Under the pieces are notes generated by a model. The model had not been told where the DNA came from. It worked only from the letters and a program-made list of their open reading frames with translations, and ran no database searches. Of a stretch of DNA of 64,000 nt, positions 32,701 to 45,045 are shown one piece after another. Source of the stretch: Siphonodentalium dalli (Eukaryota; Mollusca; Scaphopoda; Gadilida; Siphonodentaliidae); NCBI GenBank assembly GCA_032622095.1, contig CP136067.1:199292052-199356051 (forward strand), read 5' to 3'. Position 1 is the first letter of the stretch. Every line of letters starts with the position of its first letter. The translations under genes were made by a program, and so were the position numbers.

Positions 32701-35700
32701 TAATCACTTGATTAACCCCCGCCGTGCCTTTGCGGTGATTTGAGATTGGAGAACGGGTGCTCTGAGCTTCTCTAAACCGCGACCACGGTCGTGTCGGTTG
32801 GATTTGACACTTACATAGGAAGTTTGAGCTCAATCTTTACACGCATTTTGGATTCTATGAAGTACCCACACACACACATATATACGAAGTCTCAAAATAT
32901 ATAGTATAGATAGACTAGCAGGTTAGCCCGCCACTTGCGGCATTCGTCCCATGGCTTTGTCAGAAACATGACATTTTTGTAATTATTTTGTTTTTATTTA
33001 TTTTTGTTTTTTATTTTTGAATATGAATTTAATGTTTTTTAAATTTAATATATTTTGTTTCTGAATGGTTTTTTTATTGTTAATTTTTTTTAATTTTAAA
33101 TTGTTTTAATTAAATTGTAAATTGTTTTAATTAATTTTTTTGTTTCTGGCGGAAAAATTTACCCGTAGAAATCCCCCCCTTCCTAGGAACGACAGACAAC
33201 GCATTCTTTGTTTCGTGAAATCTCTCTAAGATAACATTGCATTGAATTTAAAACAAACGCTTCCCGTCGGGAAATCTGTCTTCGGGTCGTTGTTGTTGGC
33301 ATCACGGCTCCCCGAAAACTCTCACATTGCCGAAAACGTGTATTTAGTAATATCGTTGTTGTTGATATTTACGGCTTGGGGGCTATTTTCTTATTTAGCA
33401 AGTTTGAGCTCAATCGGTTATAGTCTATAAAGGACACACTTATATATATGACACTTCCCGTAGGTAGCAAGTTTGAGCTCAATCGGCATTCCCTGGAATT
33501 TCCCGTAGATTGGCAGATTCCAGTAGCTTTATAACGGTATATCTGGGGAGAAATCTGATGCTATATTCGTGATTATCTGGGATGATTTCGGTATATACCG
33601 ACAAAGCGCGCCATCCGTGCTCGCAGGGAATAAATTTCGAGCGATAACGTTTGCGTTCCCGTATAACTCTGCAGATGCGAATAACGTTGAATGGGAAACA
33701 GACGCTCTTTATAGAGATGCGTCAAAAACAAACGCTCATTAAATAATCACTTGATTAACCCCCGCCGTGCCTTTGCGGTGATTTGAGATTGGAGAACGGG
33801 TGCTCTGAGCTTCTCTAAACCGCGACCACGGTCGTGTCGGTTGGATTTGACACTTACATAGGAAGTTTGAGCTCAATCTTTACACGCGTTTTGGATTCTA
33901 TGAAGTACCCACACACACACACATATATACGAAGTCTCAAAATATATAGTACTAGCAGGTTAGCCCGCCACTGGCGGCATTCGTCCCATGGCTTTGTCAG
34001 AAACATGACATTTTTGTAATTATTTTGTTTTTATTTATTTTTGTTTTTTATTTTTGAATATGAATTTAATGTTTTTTAAATTTAATATATTTTGTTTCTG
34101 AATGGTTTTTTTATTGTTAATTTTTTTTAATTTTAAATTGTTTTAATTAAATTGTAAATTGTTTTAATTATTTTTTTTGTTTCTGGCTGAAAAATTTACC
34201 CGTAGAAATCCCCCCCCCCTTCCTAGGAACGACAGACAACGCATTCTTTGTTTCGTGAAATCTCTCTACGATAACATTGCATTGAATTTAAAACAAACGC
34301 TTCCCGTCGGGAAATCTGTCTTCGGGTCGTTGTTGTTGGCATCACGGCTCCCCGAAAACTCTCACATTGCCGAAAACGTGTATTTAGTAATATCGTTGTT
34401 GTTGATATTTACGGCTTGGGGGCTATTTTCTTATTTAGCAAGTTTGAGCTCAATCGGTTATAGTCTATAAAGGACACACTCGTATATATGACACTTCCCG
34501 TAGGTAGCAAGTTTGAGCTCAATCGGCATTCCCTGGAATTTCCCGTAGATTGGCAGATTCCAGTAGCTTTATAACGGTATATCTGGGGAGAAATCTGATG
34601 CTATATTCGTGATTATCTGGGATGATTTCGGTATATACCGACAAAGCGCGCCATCCGTGCTCGCAGGGAATAAATTTCGAGCGATAACGTTTGCGTTCCC
34701 GTATAACTCTGCAGATGCGAATAACGTTGAATGGGAAACAGACGCTCTTTATAGAGATGCGTCAAAAACAAACGCTCATTAAATAATCACTTGATTAACC
34801 CCCGCCGTGCCTTTGCGGTGATTTGAGATTGGAGAACGGGTGCTCTGAGCTTCTCTAAACCGCGACCACGGTCGTGTCGGTTGGATTTGACACTTACATA
34901 GGAAGTTTGAGCTCAATCTTTACACGCATTTTGGATTCTATGAAGTACCCACACACACACATATATACGAAGTCTCAAAATATATAGTATAGATAGACTA
35001 GCAGGTTAGCCCGCCACTTGCGGCATTCGTCCCATGGCTTTGTCAGAAACATGACATTTTTGTAATTATTTTGTTTTTATTTATTTTTGTTTTTTATTTT
35101 TGAATATGAATTTAATGTTTTTTAAATTTAATATATTTTGTTTCTGAATGGTTTTTTTATTGTTAATTTTTTTTAATTTTAAATTGTTTTAATTAAATTG
35201 TAAATTGTTTTAATTAATTTTTTTGTTTCTGGCGGAAAAATTTACCCGTAGAAATCCCCCCCTTCCTAGGAACGACAGACAACGCATTCTTTGTTTCGTG
35301 AAATCTCTCTAAGATAACATTGCATTGAATTTAAAACAAACGCTTCCCGTCGGGAAATCTGTCTTCGGGTCGTTGTTGTTGGCATCACGGCTCCCCGAAA
35401 ACTCTCACATTGCCGAAAACGTGTATTTAGTAATATCGTTGTTGTTGATATTTACGGCTTGGGGGCTATTTTCTTATTTAGCAAGTTTGAGCTCAATCGG
35501 TTATAGTCTATAAAGGACACACTTATATATATGACACTTCCCGTAGGTAGCAAGTTTGAGCTCAATCGGCATTCCCTGGAATTTCCCGTAGATTGGCAGA
35601 TTCCAGTAGCTTTATACCGGTATATCTGGGGAGAAATCTGATGCTATATTCGTGATTATCTGGGATGATTTCGGTATATACCGACAAAGCGCGCCATCCG

Positions 35701-38700
35701 TGCTCGCAGGGAATAAATTTCGAGCGATAACGTTTGCGTTCCCGTATAACTCTGCAGATGCGAATAACGTTGAATGGGAAACAGACGCTCTTTATAGAGA
35801 TGCGTCAAAAACAAACGCTCATTAAATAATCACTTGATTAACCCCCGCCGTGCCTTTGCGGTGATTTGAGATTGGAGAACGGGTGCTCTGAGCTTCTCTA
35901 AACCGCGACCACGGTCGTGTCGGTTGGATTTGACACTTACATAGGAAGTTTGAGCTCAATCTTTACACGCGTTTTGGATTCTATGAAGTACCCACACACA
36001 CACACATATATACGAAGTCTCAAAATATATAGTACTAGCAGGTTAGCCCGCCACTGGCGGCATTCGTCCCATGGCTTTGTCAGAAACATGACATTTTTGT
36101 AATTATTTTGTTTTTATTTATTTTTGTTTTTTATTTTTGAATATGAATTTAATGTTTTTTAAATTTAATATATTTTGTTTCTGAATGGTTTTTTTATTGT
36201 TAATTTTTTTTAATTTTAAATTGTTTTAATTAAATTGTAAATTGTTTTAATTATTTTTTTTGTTTCTGGCTGAAAAATTTACCCGTAGAAATCCCCCCCC
36301 CCCCCCTTCCTAGGAACGACAGACAACGCATTCTTTGTTTCGTGAAATCTCTCTACGATAACATTGCATTGAATTTAAAACAAACGCTTCCCGTCGGGAA
36401 ATCTGTCTTCGGGTCGTTGTTGTTGGCATCACGGCTCCCCGAAAACTCTCACATTGCCGAAAACGTGTATTTAGTAATATCGTTGTTGTTGATATTTACG
36501 GCTTGGGGGCTATTTTCTTATTTAGCAAGTTTGAGCTCAATCGGTTATAGTCTATAAAGGACACACTCGTATATATGACACTTCCCGTAGGTAGCAAGTT
36601 TGAGCTCAATCGGCATTCCCTGGAATTTCCCGTAGATTGGCAGATTCCAGTAGCTTTATAACGGTATATCTGGGGAGAAATCTGATGCTATATTCGTGAT
36701 TATCTGGGATGATTTCGGTATATACCGACAAAGCGCGCCATCCGTGCTCGCAGGGAATAAATTTCGAGCGATAACGTTTGCGTTCCCGTATAACTCTGCA
36801 GATGCGAATAACGTTGAATGGGAAACAGACGCTCTTTATAGAGATGCGTCAAAAACAAACGCTCATTAAATAATCACTTGATTAACCCCCGCCGTGCCTT
36901 TGCGGTGATTTGAGATTGGAGAACGGGTGCTCTGAGCTTCTCTAAACCGCGACCACGGTCGTGTCGGTTGGATTTGACACTTACATAGGAAGTTTGAGCT
37001 CAATCTTTACACGCATTTTGGATTCTATGAAGTACCCACACACACACATATATACGAAGTCTCAAAATATATAGTATAGATAGACTAGCAGGTTAGCCCG
37101 CCACTTGCGGCATTCGTCCCATGGCTTTGTCAGAAACATGACATTTTTGTAATTATTTTGTTTTTATTTATTTTTGTTTTTTATTTTTGAATATGAATTT
37201 AATGTTTTTTAAATTTAATATATTTTGTTTCTGAATGGTTTTTTTATTGTTAATTTTTTTTAATTTTAAATTGTTTTAATTAAATTGTAAATTGTTTTAA
37301 TTAATTTTTTTGTTTCTGGCGGAAAAATTTACCCGTAGAAATCCCCCCCTTCCTAGGAACGACAGACAACGCATTCTTTGTTTCGTGAAATCTCTCTAAG
37401 ATAACATTGCATTGAATTTAAAACAAACGCTTCCCGTCGGGAAATCTGTCTTCGGGTCGTTGTTGTTGGCATCACGGCTCCCCGAAAACTCTCACATTGC
37501 CGAAAACGTGTATTTAGTAATATCGTTGTTGTTGATATTTACGGCTTGGGGGCTATTTTCTTATTTAGCAAGTTTGAGCTCAATCGGTTATAGTCTATAA
37601 AGGACACACTTATATATATGACACTTCCCGTAGGTAGCAAGTTTGAGCTCAATCGGCATTCCCTGGAATTTCCCGTAGATTGGCAGATTCCAGTAGCTTT
37701 ATAACGGTATATCTGGGGAGAAATCTGATGCTATATTCGTGATTATCTGGGATGATTTCGGTATATACCGACAAAGCGCGCCATCCGTGCTCGCAGGGAA
37801 TAAATTTCGAGCGATAACGTTTGCGTTCCCGTATAACTCTGCAGATGCGAATAACGTTGAATGGGAAACAGACGCTCTTTATAGAGATGCGTCAAAAACA
37901 AACGCTCATTAAATAATCACTTGATTAACCCCCGCCGTGCCTTTGCGGTGATTTGAGATTGGAGAACGGGTGCTCTGAGCTTCTCTAAACCGCGACCACG
38001 GTCGTGTCGGTTGGATTTGACACTTACATAGGAAGTTTGAGCTCAATCTTTACACGCGTTTTGGATTCTATGAAGTACCCACACACACACACATATATAC
38101 GAAGTCTCAAAATATATAGTACTAGCAGGTTAGCCCGCCACTGGCGGCATTCGTCCCATGGCTTTGTCAGAAACATGACATTTTTGTAATTATTTTGTTT
38201 TTATTTATTTTTGTTTTTTATTTTTGAATATGAATTTAATGTTTTTTAAATTTAATATATTTTGTTTCTGAATGGTTTTTTTATTGTTAATTTTTTTTAA
38301 TTTTAAATTGTTTTAATTAAATTGTAAATTGTTTTAATTATTTTTTTTGTTTCTGGCTGAAAAATTTACCCGTAGAAATCCCCCCCCCCCTTCCTAGGAA
38401 CGACAGACAACGCATTCTTTGTTTCGTGAAATCTCTCTACGATAACATTGCATTGAATTTAAAACAAACGCTTCCCGTCGGGAAATCTGTCTTCGGGTCG
38501 TTGTTGTTGGCATCACGGCTCCCCGAAAACTCTCACATTGCCGAAAACGTGTATTTAGTAATATCGTTGTTGTTGATATTTACGGCTTGGGGGCTATTTT
38601 CTTATTTAGCAAGTTTGAGCTCAATCGGTTATAGTCTATAAAGGACACACTCGTATATATGACACTTCCCGTAGGTAGCAAGTTTGAGCTCAATCGGCAT

Positions 38701-40208
38701 TCCCTGGAATTTCCCGTAGATTGGCAGATTCCAGTAGCTTTATAACGGTATATCTGGGGAGAAATCTGATGCTATATTCGTGATTATCTGGGATGATTTC
38801 GGTATATACCGACAAAGCGCGCCATCCGTGCTCGCAGGGAATAAATTTCGAGCGATAACGTTTGCGTTCCCGTATAACTCTGCAGATGCGAATAACGTTG
38901 AATGGGAAACAGACGCTCTTTATAGAGATGCGTCAAAAACAAACGCTCATTAAATAATCACTTGATTAACCCCCGCCGTGCCTTTGCGGTGATTTGAGAT
39001 TGGAGAACGGGTGCTCTGAGCTTCTCTAAACCGCGACCACGGTCGTGTCGGTTGGATTTGACACTTACATAGGAAGTTTGAGCTCAATCTTTACACGCAT
39101 TTTGGATTCTATGAAGTACCCACACACACACATATATACGAAGTCTCAAAATATATAGTATAGATAGACTAGCAGGTTAGCCCGCCACTTGCGGCATTCG
39201 TCCCATGGCTTTGTCAGAAACATGACATTTTTGTAATTATTTTGTTTTTATTTATTTTTGTTTTTTATTTTTGAATATGAATTTAATGTTTTTTAAATTT
39301 AATATATTTTGTTTCTGAATGGTTTTTTTATTGTTAATTTTTTTTAATTTTAAATTGTTTTAATTAAATTGTAAATTGTTTTAATTAATTTTTTTGTTTC
39401 TGGCGGAAAAATTTACCCGTAGAAATCCCCCCCTTCCTAGGAACGACAGACAACGCATTCTTTGTTTCGTGAAATCTCTCTAAGATAACATTGCATTGAA
39501 TTTAAAACAAACGCTTCCCGTCGGGAAATCTGTCTTCGGGTCGTTGTTGTTGGCATCACGGCTCCCCGAAAACTCTCACATTGCCGAAAACGTGTATTTA
39601 GTAATATCGTTGTTGTTGATATTTACGGCTTGGGGGCTATTTTCTTATTTAGCAAGTTTGAGCTCAATCGGTTATAGTCTATAAAGGACACACTTATATA
39701 TATGACACTTCCCGTAGGTAGCAAGTTTGAGCTCAATCGGCATTCCCTGGAATTTCCCGTAGATTGGCAGATTCCAGTAGCTTTATAACGGTATATCTGG
39801 GGAGAAATCTGATGCTATATTCGTGATTATCTGGGATGATTTCGGTATATACCGACAAAGCGCGCCATCCGTGCTCGCAGGGAATAAATTTCGAGCGATA
39901 ACGTTTGCGTTCCCGTATAACTCTGCAGATGCGAATAACGTTGAATGGGAAACAGACGCTCTTTATAGAGATGCGTCAAAAACAAACGCTCATTAAATAA
40001 TCACTTGATTAACCCCCGCCGTGCCTTTGCGGTGATTTGAGATTGGAGAACGGGTGCTCTGAGCTTCTCTAAACCGCGACCACGGTCGTGTCGGTTGGAT
40101 TTGACACTTACATAGGAAGTTTGAGCTCAATCTTTACACGCGTTTTGGATTCTATGAAGTACCCACACACACACACATATATACGAAGTCTCAAAATATA
40201 TAGTACTA
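29782..40208 (-). repeat. Ten alternating A and B monomers (2,085-bp dimer x 5)
   Basis: Monomers start at 29782, 30833, 31870, 32918, 33955, 35001, 36038, 37088, 38125 and 39172. All five B monomers are exactly 1,037 bp. A monomers are 1,046-1,051 bp and differ in length only by the poly-C tract (15, 12, 10, 14 and 11 C). A and B are distinguished by GGCTGAAAAATT versus GGCGGAAAAATT, CTACGATAAC versus CTAAGATAAC, and CACTGGCGG versus CACTTGCGG. Short frames in each monomer recur because of this copying and have no recognised domain. Confidence 0.96.
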
Positions 40209-41834
40209 GCAGGTTAGCCCGCTACCGGCGGCTTGTCCGAAACATGACATTTTTATATATATTTTTTTAATTTTTAGCTCCACGCGTTTCAATAAGAAAA
40301 ATTTGTACCCGGTAGCTCAACCAGTTTCCGAGATCTGGTCTGCGCATGAAAATTTGTACCCGGTGCAAGATACATTCACATGCCAAATTTCAAGTCGATA
40401 GCTCCACCCGTTTCCGAGATCTCGTCTGCGCATGCGCTGCACGGGCGTCGCACGGGCTCGGCGACCCGATAAAATTTGTACCCGGCGCAAGATACATTCA
40501 CATAACAAATTTCAAGTCGATAGCTCCACCCGTTTCCGAGATCTCGTCTGCGCATGCGCTGCACGGGCGTCGCACGGGCTCGGCGACCCGATAAAATTTG
40601 TACCCGGCGCAAGATACATTCACATAGCAAATTTCAAGTCGATAGCTCCACCCGTTTCCGAGATCTCGTCTGCGCATGCGCTGCACGGGCGTCGCACGGG
40701 CTCGCCAATACGACAACGACCACCGCCTGGTCAAACTACACACACGTACCAAGTTTCGTCCCGATCGGTCGAGAATCGTAGATTTGTATGAAGTACAACA
40801 CACACACAAACATAAATATATAAGAGAGATATGTAAATTGGATAGATTGTATTAAAATATATAGGAGAGATATGTAAATGATCTACACACCATTACTGGT
40901 GTTTGTCAAAGTTTAGTGGGGTATATCAATACTCATTCACGATCATATCATTGAGGTCCGGAGGGTGTGGGCTATCTCTCGAATACAAGGAGTTCTCAAA
41001 ATATATAAAAGAGACTAACAGGTTAGCCCGCTACCGGCGGCTTGTCCGAAACATGACATTTTTATATATATTTTTTTAATTTTTAGCTCCACGCGTTTCA
41101 ATAAGAAAAATTTGTACCCGGTAGCTCAACCAGTTTCCGAGATCTGGTCTGCGCATGAAAATTTGTACCCGGTGCAAGATACATTCACATGCCAAATTTC
41201 AAGTCGATAGCTCCACCCGTTTCCGAGATCTCGTCTGCGCATGCGCTGCACGGGCGTCGCACGGGCTCGGCGACCCGATAAAATTTGTACCCGGCGCAAG
41301 ATACATTCACATAACAAATTTCAAGTCGATAGCTCCACCCGTTTCCGAGATCTCGTCTGCGCATGCGCTGCACGGGCGTCGCACGGGCTCGGCGACCCGA
41401 TAAAATTTGTACCCGGCGCAAGATACATTCACATAGCAAATTTCAAGTCGATAGCTCCACCCGTTTCCGAGATCTCGTCTGCGCATGCGCTGCACGGGCG
41501 TCGCACGGGCTCGCCAATACGACAACGACCACCGCCTGGTCAAACTACACACACGTACCAAGTTTCGTCCCGATCGGTCGAGAATCGTAGATTTGTATGA
41601 AGTACAACACACACACAAACATAAATATATAAGAGAGATATGTAAATTGGATAGATTGTATTAAAATATATAGGAGAGATATGTAAATGATCTACACACC
41701 ATTACTGGTGTTTGTCAAAGTTTAGTGGGGTATATCAATACTCATTCACGATCATATCATTGAGGTCCGGAGGGTGTGGGCTATCTCTCGAATACAAGGA
41801 GTTCTCAAAATATATAAAAGAGAAGATAGATAGA
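40209..41834 (-). repeat. Two C'-type units (about 809 bp each)
   Basis: 40209-41017 and 41018-41834 are nearly identical to each other. They differ from the left C pair by a deletion in the first sub-repeat (GCGCATGAAAATTTGTACC). The second unit starts with CTAACAGG rather than CTAGCAGG, so its minus-strand CTAG terminus is mutated. Confidence 0.92.
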
Positions 41835-41861
41835 TATGGTAGATATTGCCCCAGCGTGCCC

Positions 41862-42549
41862 TAGACACCACGCCGCTAACATGGCAAGTATACCAAACTA
41901 ACCATTTTAGCGGCGAATGGCCTCCATTGACCTGTTGAGTGTTATCTAAACCAACAAAAATTACTACAAAATATGCCTTGATATTTTCTTATGGATGTAT
42001 AATAACCATGCCTGGTATAAATTTACCTTCGCTAAGCATAGCAGAATCCAAAATAAAAACATTAAATCCAATTCCTACAATGGACTCCCATATGTATCAT
42101 GTGGCAAAACACCTGATGAATGTGATGTCACTAGGCAGTGACCAGGTCAAAAGTCACATGGAAATGCATCAGGCCATGTCATTGGTCAAAAGGTGAAAAA
42201 TCCCCAGAGAATCCCCTGTTACACAAATGGTAGACCCCGGGTTTCAATGCCTTTCCTTGGGGATTCAACATTTATGTGTGTCATTCTAGGAAACAATGTG
42301 TAAACATTGAGATTTTTTGGATTATGCTATGCTTACCAAAGGTAAATTTATACCAGTCTTGTTTATTATATATCTATAAGAAAATAGCAAGGCTTATTTT
42401 GTTGATATTTTGTTTTATTTAGTAGTAATTTGTGTTTGTTTAGATGAAACTTAATAGGTCAATGGAACCAATGAGGCGCTACTACTGATTGATAGAATGA
42501 GTAGTAACGGAAATGATTGATAGAATCAGTAGTAGCGCCGTAGGGTCTA
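41862..42549. mobile_element. hAT-like foldback element with 8-bp target duplication
   Basis: TAGACACCACGCCGCTA at the left and the inverted TAGCGCCGTAGGGTCTA at the right, with GCGTGCCC directly repeated on both sides (41854-41861 and 42550-42557). The arms remain complementary for about 300 bp (GCTAAGCATAGCAGAATCCAAAA against TTTTGGATTATGCTATGCTTA). Eight-bp duplications and TAG-initial TIRs fit the hAT superfamily. It has no transposase. Confidence 0.85.
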
Positions 42550-42640
42550 GCGTGCCCCGCAACAGCTTATACAAGTTGTGGTTGATGTATACAATTGACT
42601 ATTCTGCCTTCTATACATTGAATACTAACATCATCGCTAA
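42550..42640. repeat. Right part of the dispersed repeat seen at 19979-20095
   Basis: CGTGCCCCGCAACAGCTTAT, TACAAGTTGTGGTTGATG and CTATTCTGCCTTCTATA match about 20010-20095 in order and orientation. Confidence 0.85.
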
Positions 42641-43379
42641 AACTTGCCAATCATATGTACCAATTATTTCTTTGAGGAATATTCTCTGAAAGTTAAAAAC
42701 TTACCATTTTGTAAAGATTTCTTATTTTCCCCTGCAATTATCCCATATGAAACGTAGAATTTTCGAAAATGCGGCGTATCATTTATCGGAAGAGCGGCAA
42801 ATCTCGAGTGGCGGGTGAACCCCCCGCCAGTAGTTAGATAAGAACTTATCGGGACACAACACACGCGACAAACCTTAGATGAAACATAGTTTAATCGTAT
42901 CAGAGAGATACACAAAACACGCGCTTTCACAAGCGACACCAGACAATAACAAGAAAACCATAGTCAGAAATGTTAACGGCCTCAAGTTCATATTATTTGC
43001 CATATATACAATATAAGAACTTTAATGTGGTGATTGTGAAAAATCTGTATATAGGTAACGCCTATGTAGTTGATTATATGTGATATTTTTTTTCTAATTT
43101 CATTTGAAATAGTGGTCTGAGTAGCGCATGAAATAGCATGCAGAATAATAATCGGGCAAAAATTTGCGATCTTCATAACATGGTTCTCAAGTACGAGCAC
43201 ATTTCTAATCACATTCAGTATCCAATTACGCAAATACCGAGTATGTTTTAATCACATTTAGTCTACCACCTCCTGCGACAGGGTCAGGTATTCTTACAAA
43301 TATACACCATATGAGGCGTAATGCTGATCTAAGAATGGCATCAGGTAATACACTCCTGATATGACCTCTCATAAAGGAT
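42641..43379. other. Intron sequence, nothing recognised
   Basis: Unique-looking AT-rich DNA. A 91-codon minus frame at 42664-42939 has no recognisable domain and is not called. Confidence 0.5.
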
Positions 43380-43890
43380 TAATTAAAATACATCTATGGT
43401 TCCATGAGGGTAAGTTAAAATATCGTCACACCCAGAGAGGGTTAATTGAAATATGGTCCGATTAGGGTAAATTAAAATCACGGTTAAATAAAATATGGTC
43501 CCATGAGGGTTAATTAATATATCGTCCAATCAGGATTAATAAAAAATATGGTCCCATGATGGTTAATTAAAATTGTACCTTGATTGTTAATTAAAATATC
43601 GTCCCATGAGGGTTAAAAAAAATATGGACCCATCGGGATTAATTGAAATATGGTCCCATTAAGGTCAATTCAAATATGGTAACGTGACTTAATTAAATAA
43701 TAAATATATGGTCCCATTATGAGGGTTAATTAAAATTAAAATATGGTGCCTTCAGTGTTGATTAAACTACGGTCCCACTGGGGTGAAATACAATATAGTC
43801 CCATGAGGGTCAATTAAAATATGGTCCAATGAGGACTAATTATAATATGCCCCTTCCCCCATGAGTATCAATTAAAACATGGTCCCAGGC
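43380..43890. repeat. Degenerate about 26-bp minisatellite
   Basis: Units follow TTAATTAAAATATGGTCCCA plus TGAGGG with many substitutions and indels, about 19 units. The wear contrasts with the homogeneous arrays elsewhere in the window, indicating an older array. Confidence 0.85.
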
Positions 43891-44389
43891 AGGGAGCTAA
43901 TTTCTGAACATTCTTCAATTCATATAGCATTCTGATATATCCTCCGTACACATAATTAAAAATGATGTTTAGAATTAGGCCACATTGTATATTAAACAAC
44001 CAATGTGAAGGGTTAGTGTTGGAACTTTTCTTAATAACATCTCTATTCATAGCTCCGATATATTCCGCATATATACAAATAAATGAAAAGTCAATATTTA
44101 CAAACAGCACGAAGGAGTAACCATCCCAATTCATTTAGAATATAACATGCCGATATTTGTCGCGTATAACTAAATGAAAAAGTTCACTAAACGATATTAA
44201 ATAACATGTTAAACACCGATATAAACTAACACCTCGGATTCATTTTCGAATTAAAGTTCTTATACAATCCTCAAATCCCCGTGCAGTATAATAGTAGATA
44301 GCATTCCGATTTATGTCACGCGAAAATAAACGAAAGATATTCAATTAACAATGCAACAAAGTAAGATAAAGATCAATGGAAACACATAA
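43891..44389. other. Intron sequence with weakly repeated motif
   Basis: Loose repeats of a CATTTAGAATATAACATGCCGATAT-like theme recur about every 120 bp (near 43915, 44130 and 44300) but are too diverged to call confidently. Confidence 0.35.
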
Positions 44390-44665
44390 CGCGCAGCGCG
44401 CTAATGGTTAACGCGCGAATTCCCGTTAAAATTAATCGCCTTGCGCTTTTTGTTATCCGAATAAGAATTAAGAAACAACTACAGCTTTTACCGGACTCGG
44501 GGTCGCACTACAATTTTTTTAATGCGTCCCAAAATAACCGGGCTCGGGCTCGCACTACAACTTTTAATGCGTCCCAAAAAAAACATATCTATAAATAAAA
44601 CTCCAAGCGCCCATAGGTATCAAGAATTTCTACATTAGTATACACCCGGAGGGCGTAATAAAACA
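44390..44665 (-). repeat. TATAAATA-bearing repeat, copy 3 (inverted, diverged)
   Basis: It contains CAGCTTTTACCGGACTCGG, CTATAAATAAAACTCC, AGCGCCCATAGG and AGTATACACCCGGAGGGCGT. These are the complements of the blocks at 13027-13240. A GCTCGCACTACAACTTTTAATGCGTCCC unit is duplicated inside it. Confidence 0.8.
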
Positions 44666-44915
44666 GGTCTCACACAGCAGAGACCTTAACAAGACGCTCC
44701 CGCATAACACATATCAATCTACAATATAACACCATGGCGCCCGTGTTCATATGGCATTAGTCTTTTTGTCAGACAAACAAACACGAGAAAGACAATATAT
44801 GTAGAAGTAACTAGTTACTATATGCCATATAAATACTCGTACGCAACAAGAAATCGTTTACTTAAATTTCAAGCGTGGCTCGTTTATGAATGTCCGTATC
44901 TATATCTATTTTCAG

Positions 44916-45045
44916 CATCATGGCACACAAGATTTACCCGATTAAGATAACAAACGCTTACACGGCGTCGAAATTCGCTCTGCGTGCCATAGCAGAGGGG
45001 TTGAGGAACGAATTAAGAGAGATCAAATCCCACATACGATCAACA
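44916..45045 (+). CDS. DHRS11: DHRS11-like SDR, third visible exon with catalytic YxxxK
   Basis: The exon runs from acceptor TCTATTTTCAG to donor ACA|GTAAGT (a consensus donor). It is 130 nt: one base completing the Ser codon, then 43 codons (phase 2 to phase 0). It encodes IMAHKIYPIKITN, then AYTASKFALRAIAEGLRNEL and REIKSHIRST. Y and K of YTASK are the catalytic Tyr and Lys of classical SDRs; Tyr donates a proton to the substrate carbonyl and Lys positions the nicotinamide ribose. EGLRNELRE matches the DHRS11 helix after the active site. It is preceded by the 32.6-kb intron. Confidence 0.95.

Larger units (their letters stand above)
27218..41834 (-). mobile_element. 14.6-kb head-to-tail array of Helitron-like non-autonomous units
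   Basis: Fifteen units in the same orientation each start (plus strand) with CTAGCAGGTTAGCCCGC and end with CTCAAAATATATA. On the minus strand every unit ends in a GC hairpin (CCGCC-GGT-GGCGG in the best case), a TAACCTG spacer and CTAG, followed by T. The next unit begins TCTATCTATACTATATATTT or TCTCTTCTATATATTTTGAG. This matches the Helitron signature: 5' TC with a TCTMTAYA-like start, 3' hairpin, CTRR, and insertion between A and T. No RepHel gene is present, so the units are non-autonomous. Order: one hybrid unit (27218-28085), two C units, ten A/B units, two C units. Classification as Helitron is inference. Confidence 0.7.

Noticed and set aside
30087-40270. Repeated 60-97-codon frames (GKSVFGSLLLASRLPENSH...) as a gene family
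   Set aside because: They are identical because the DNA is a recent tandem array. They lack domains and sit on the strand opposite to the element's inferred orientation.
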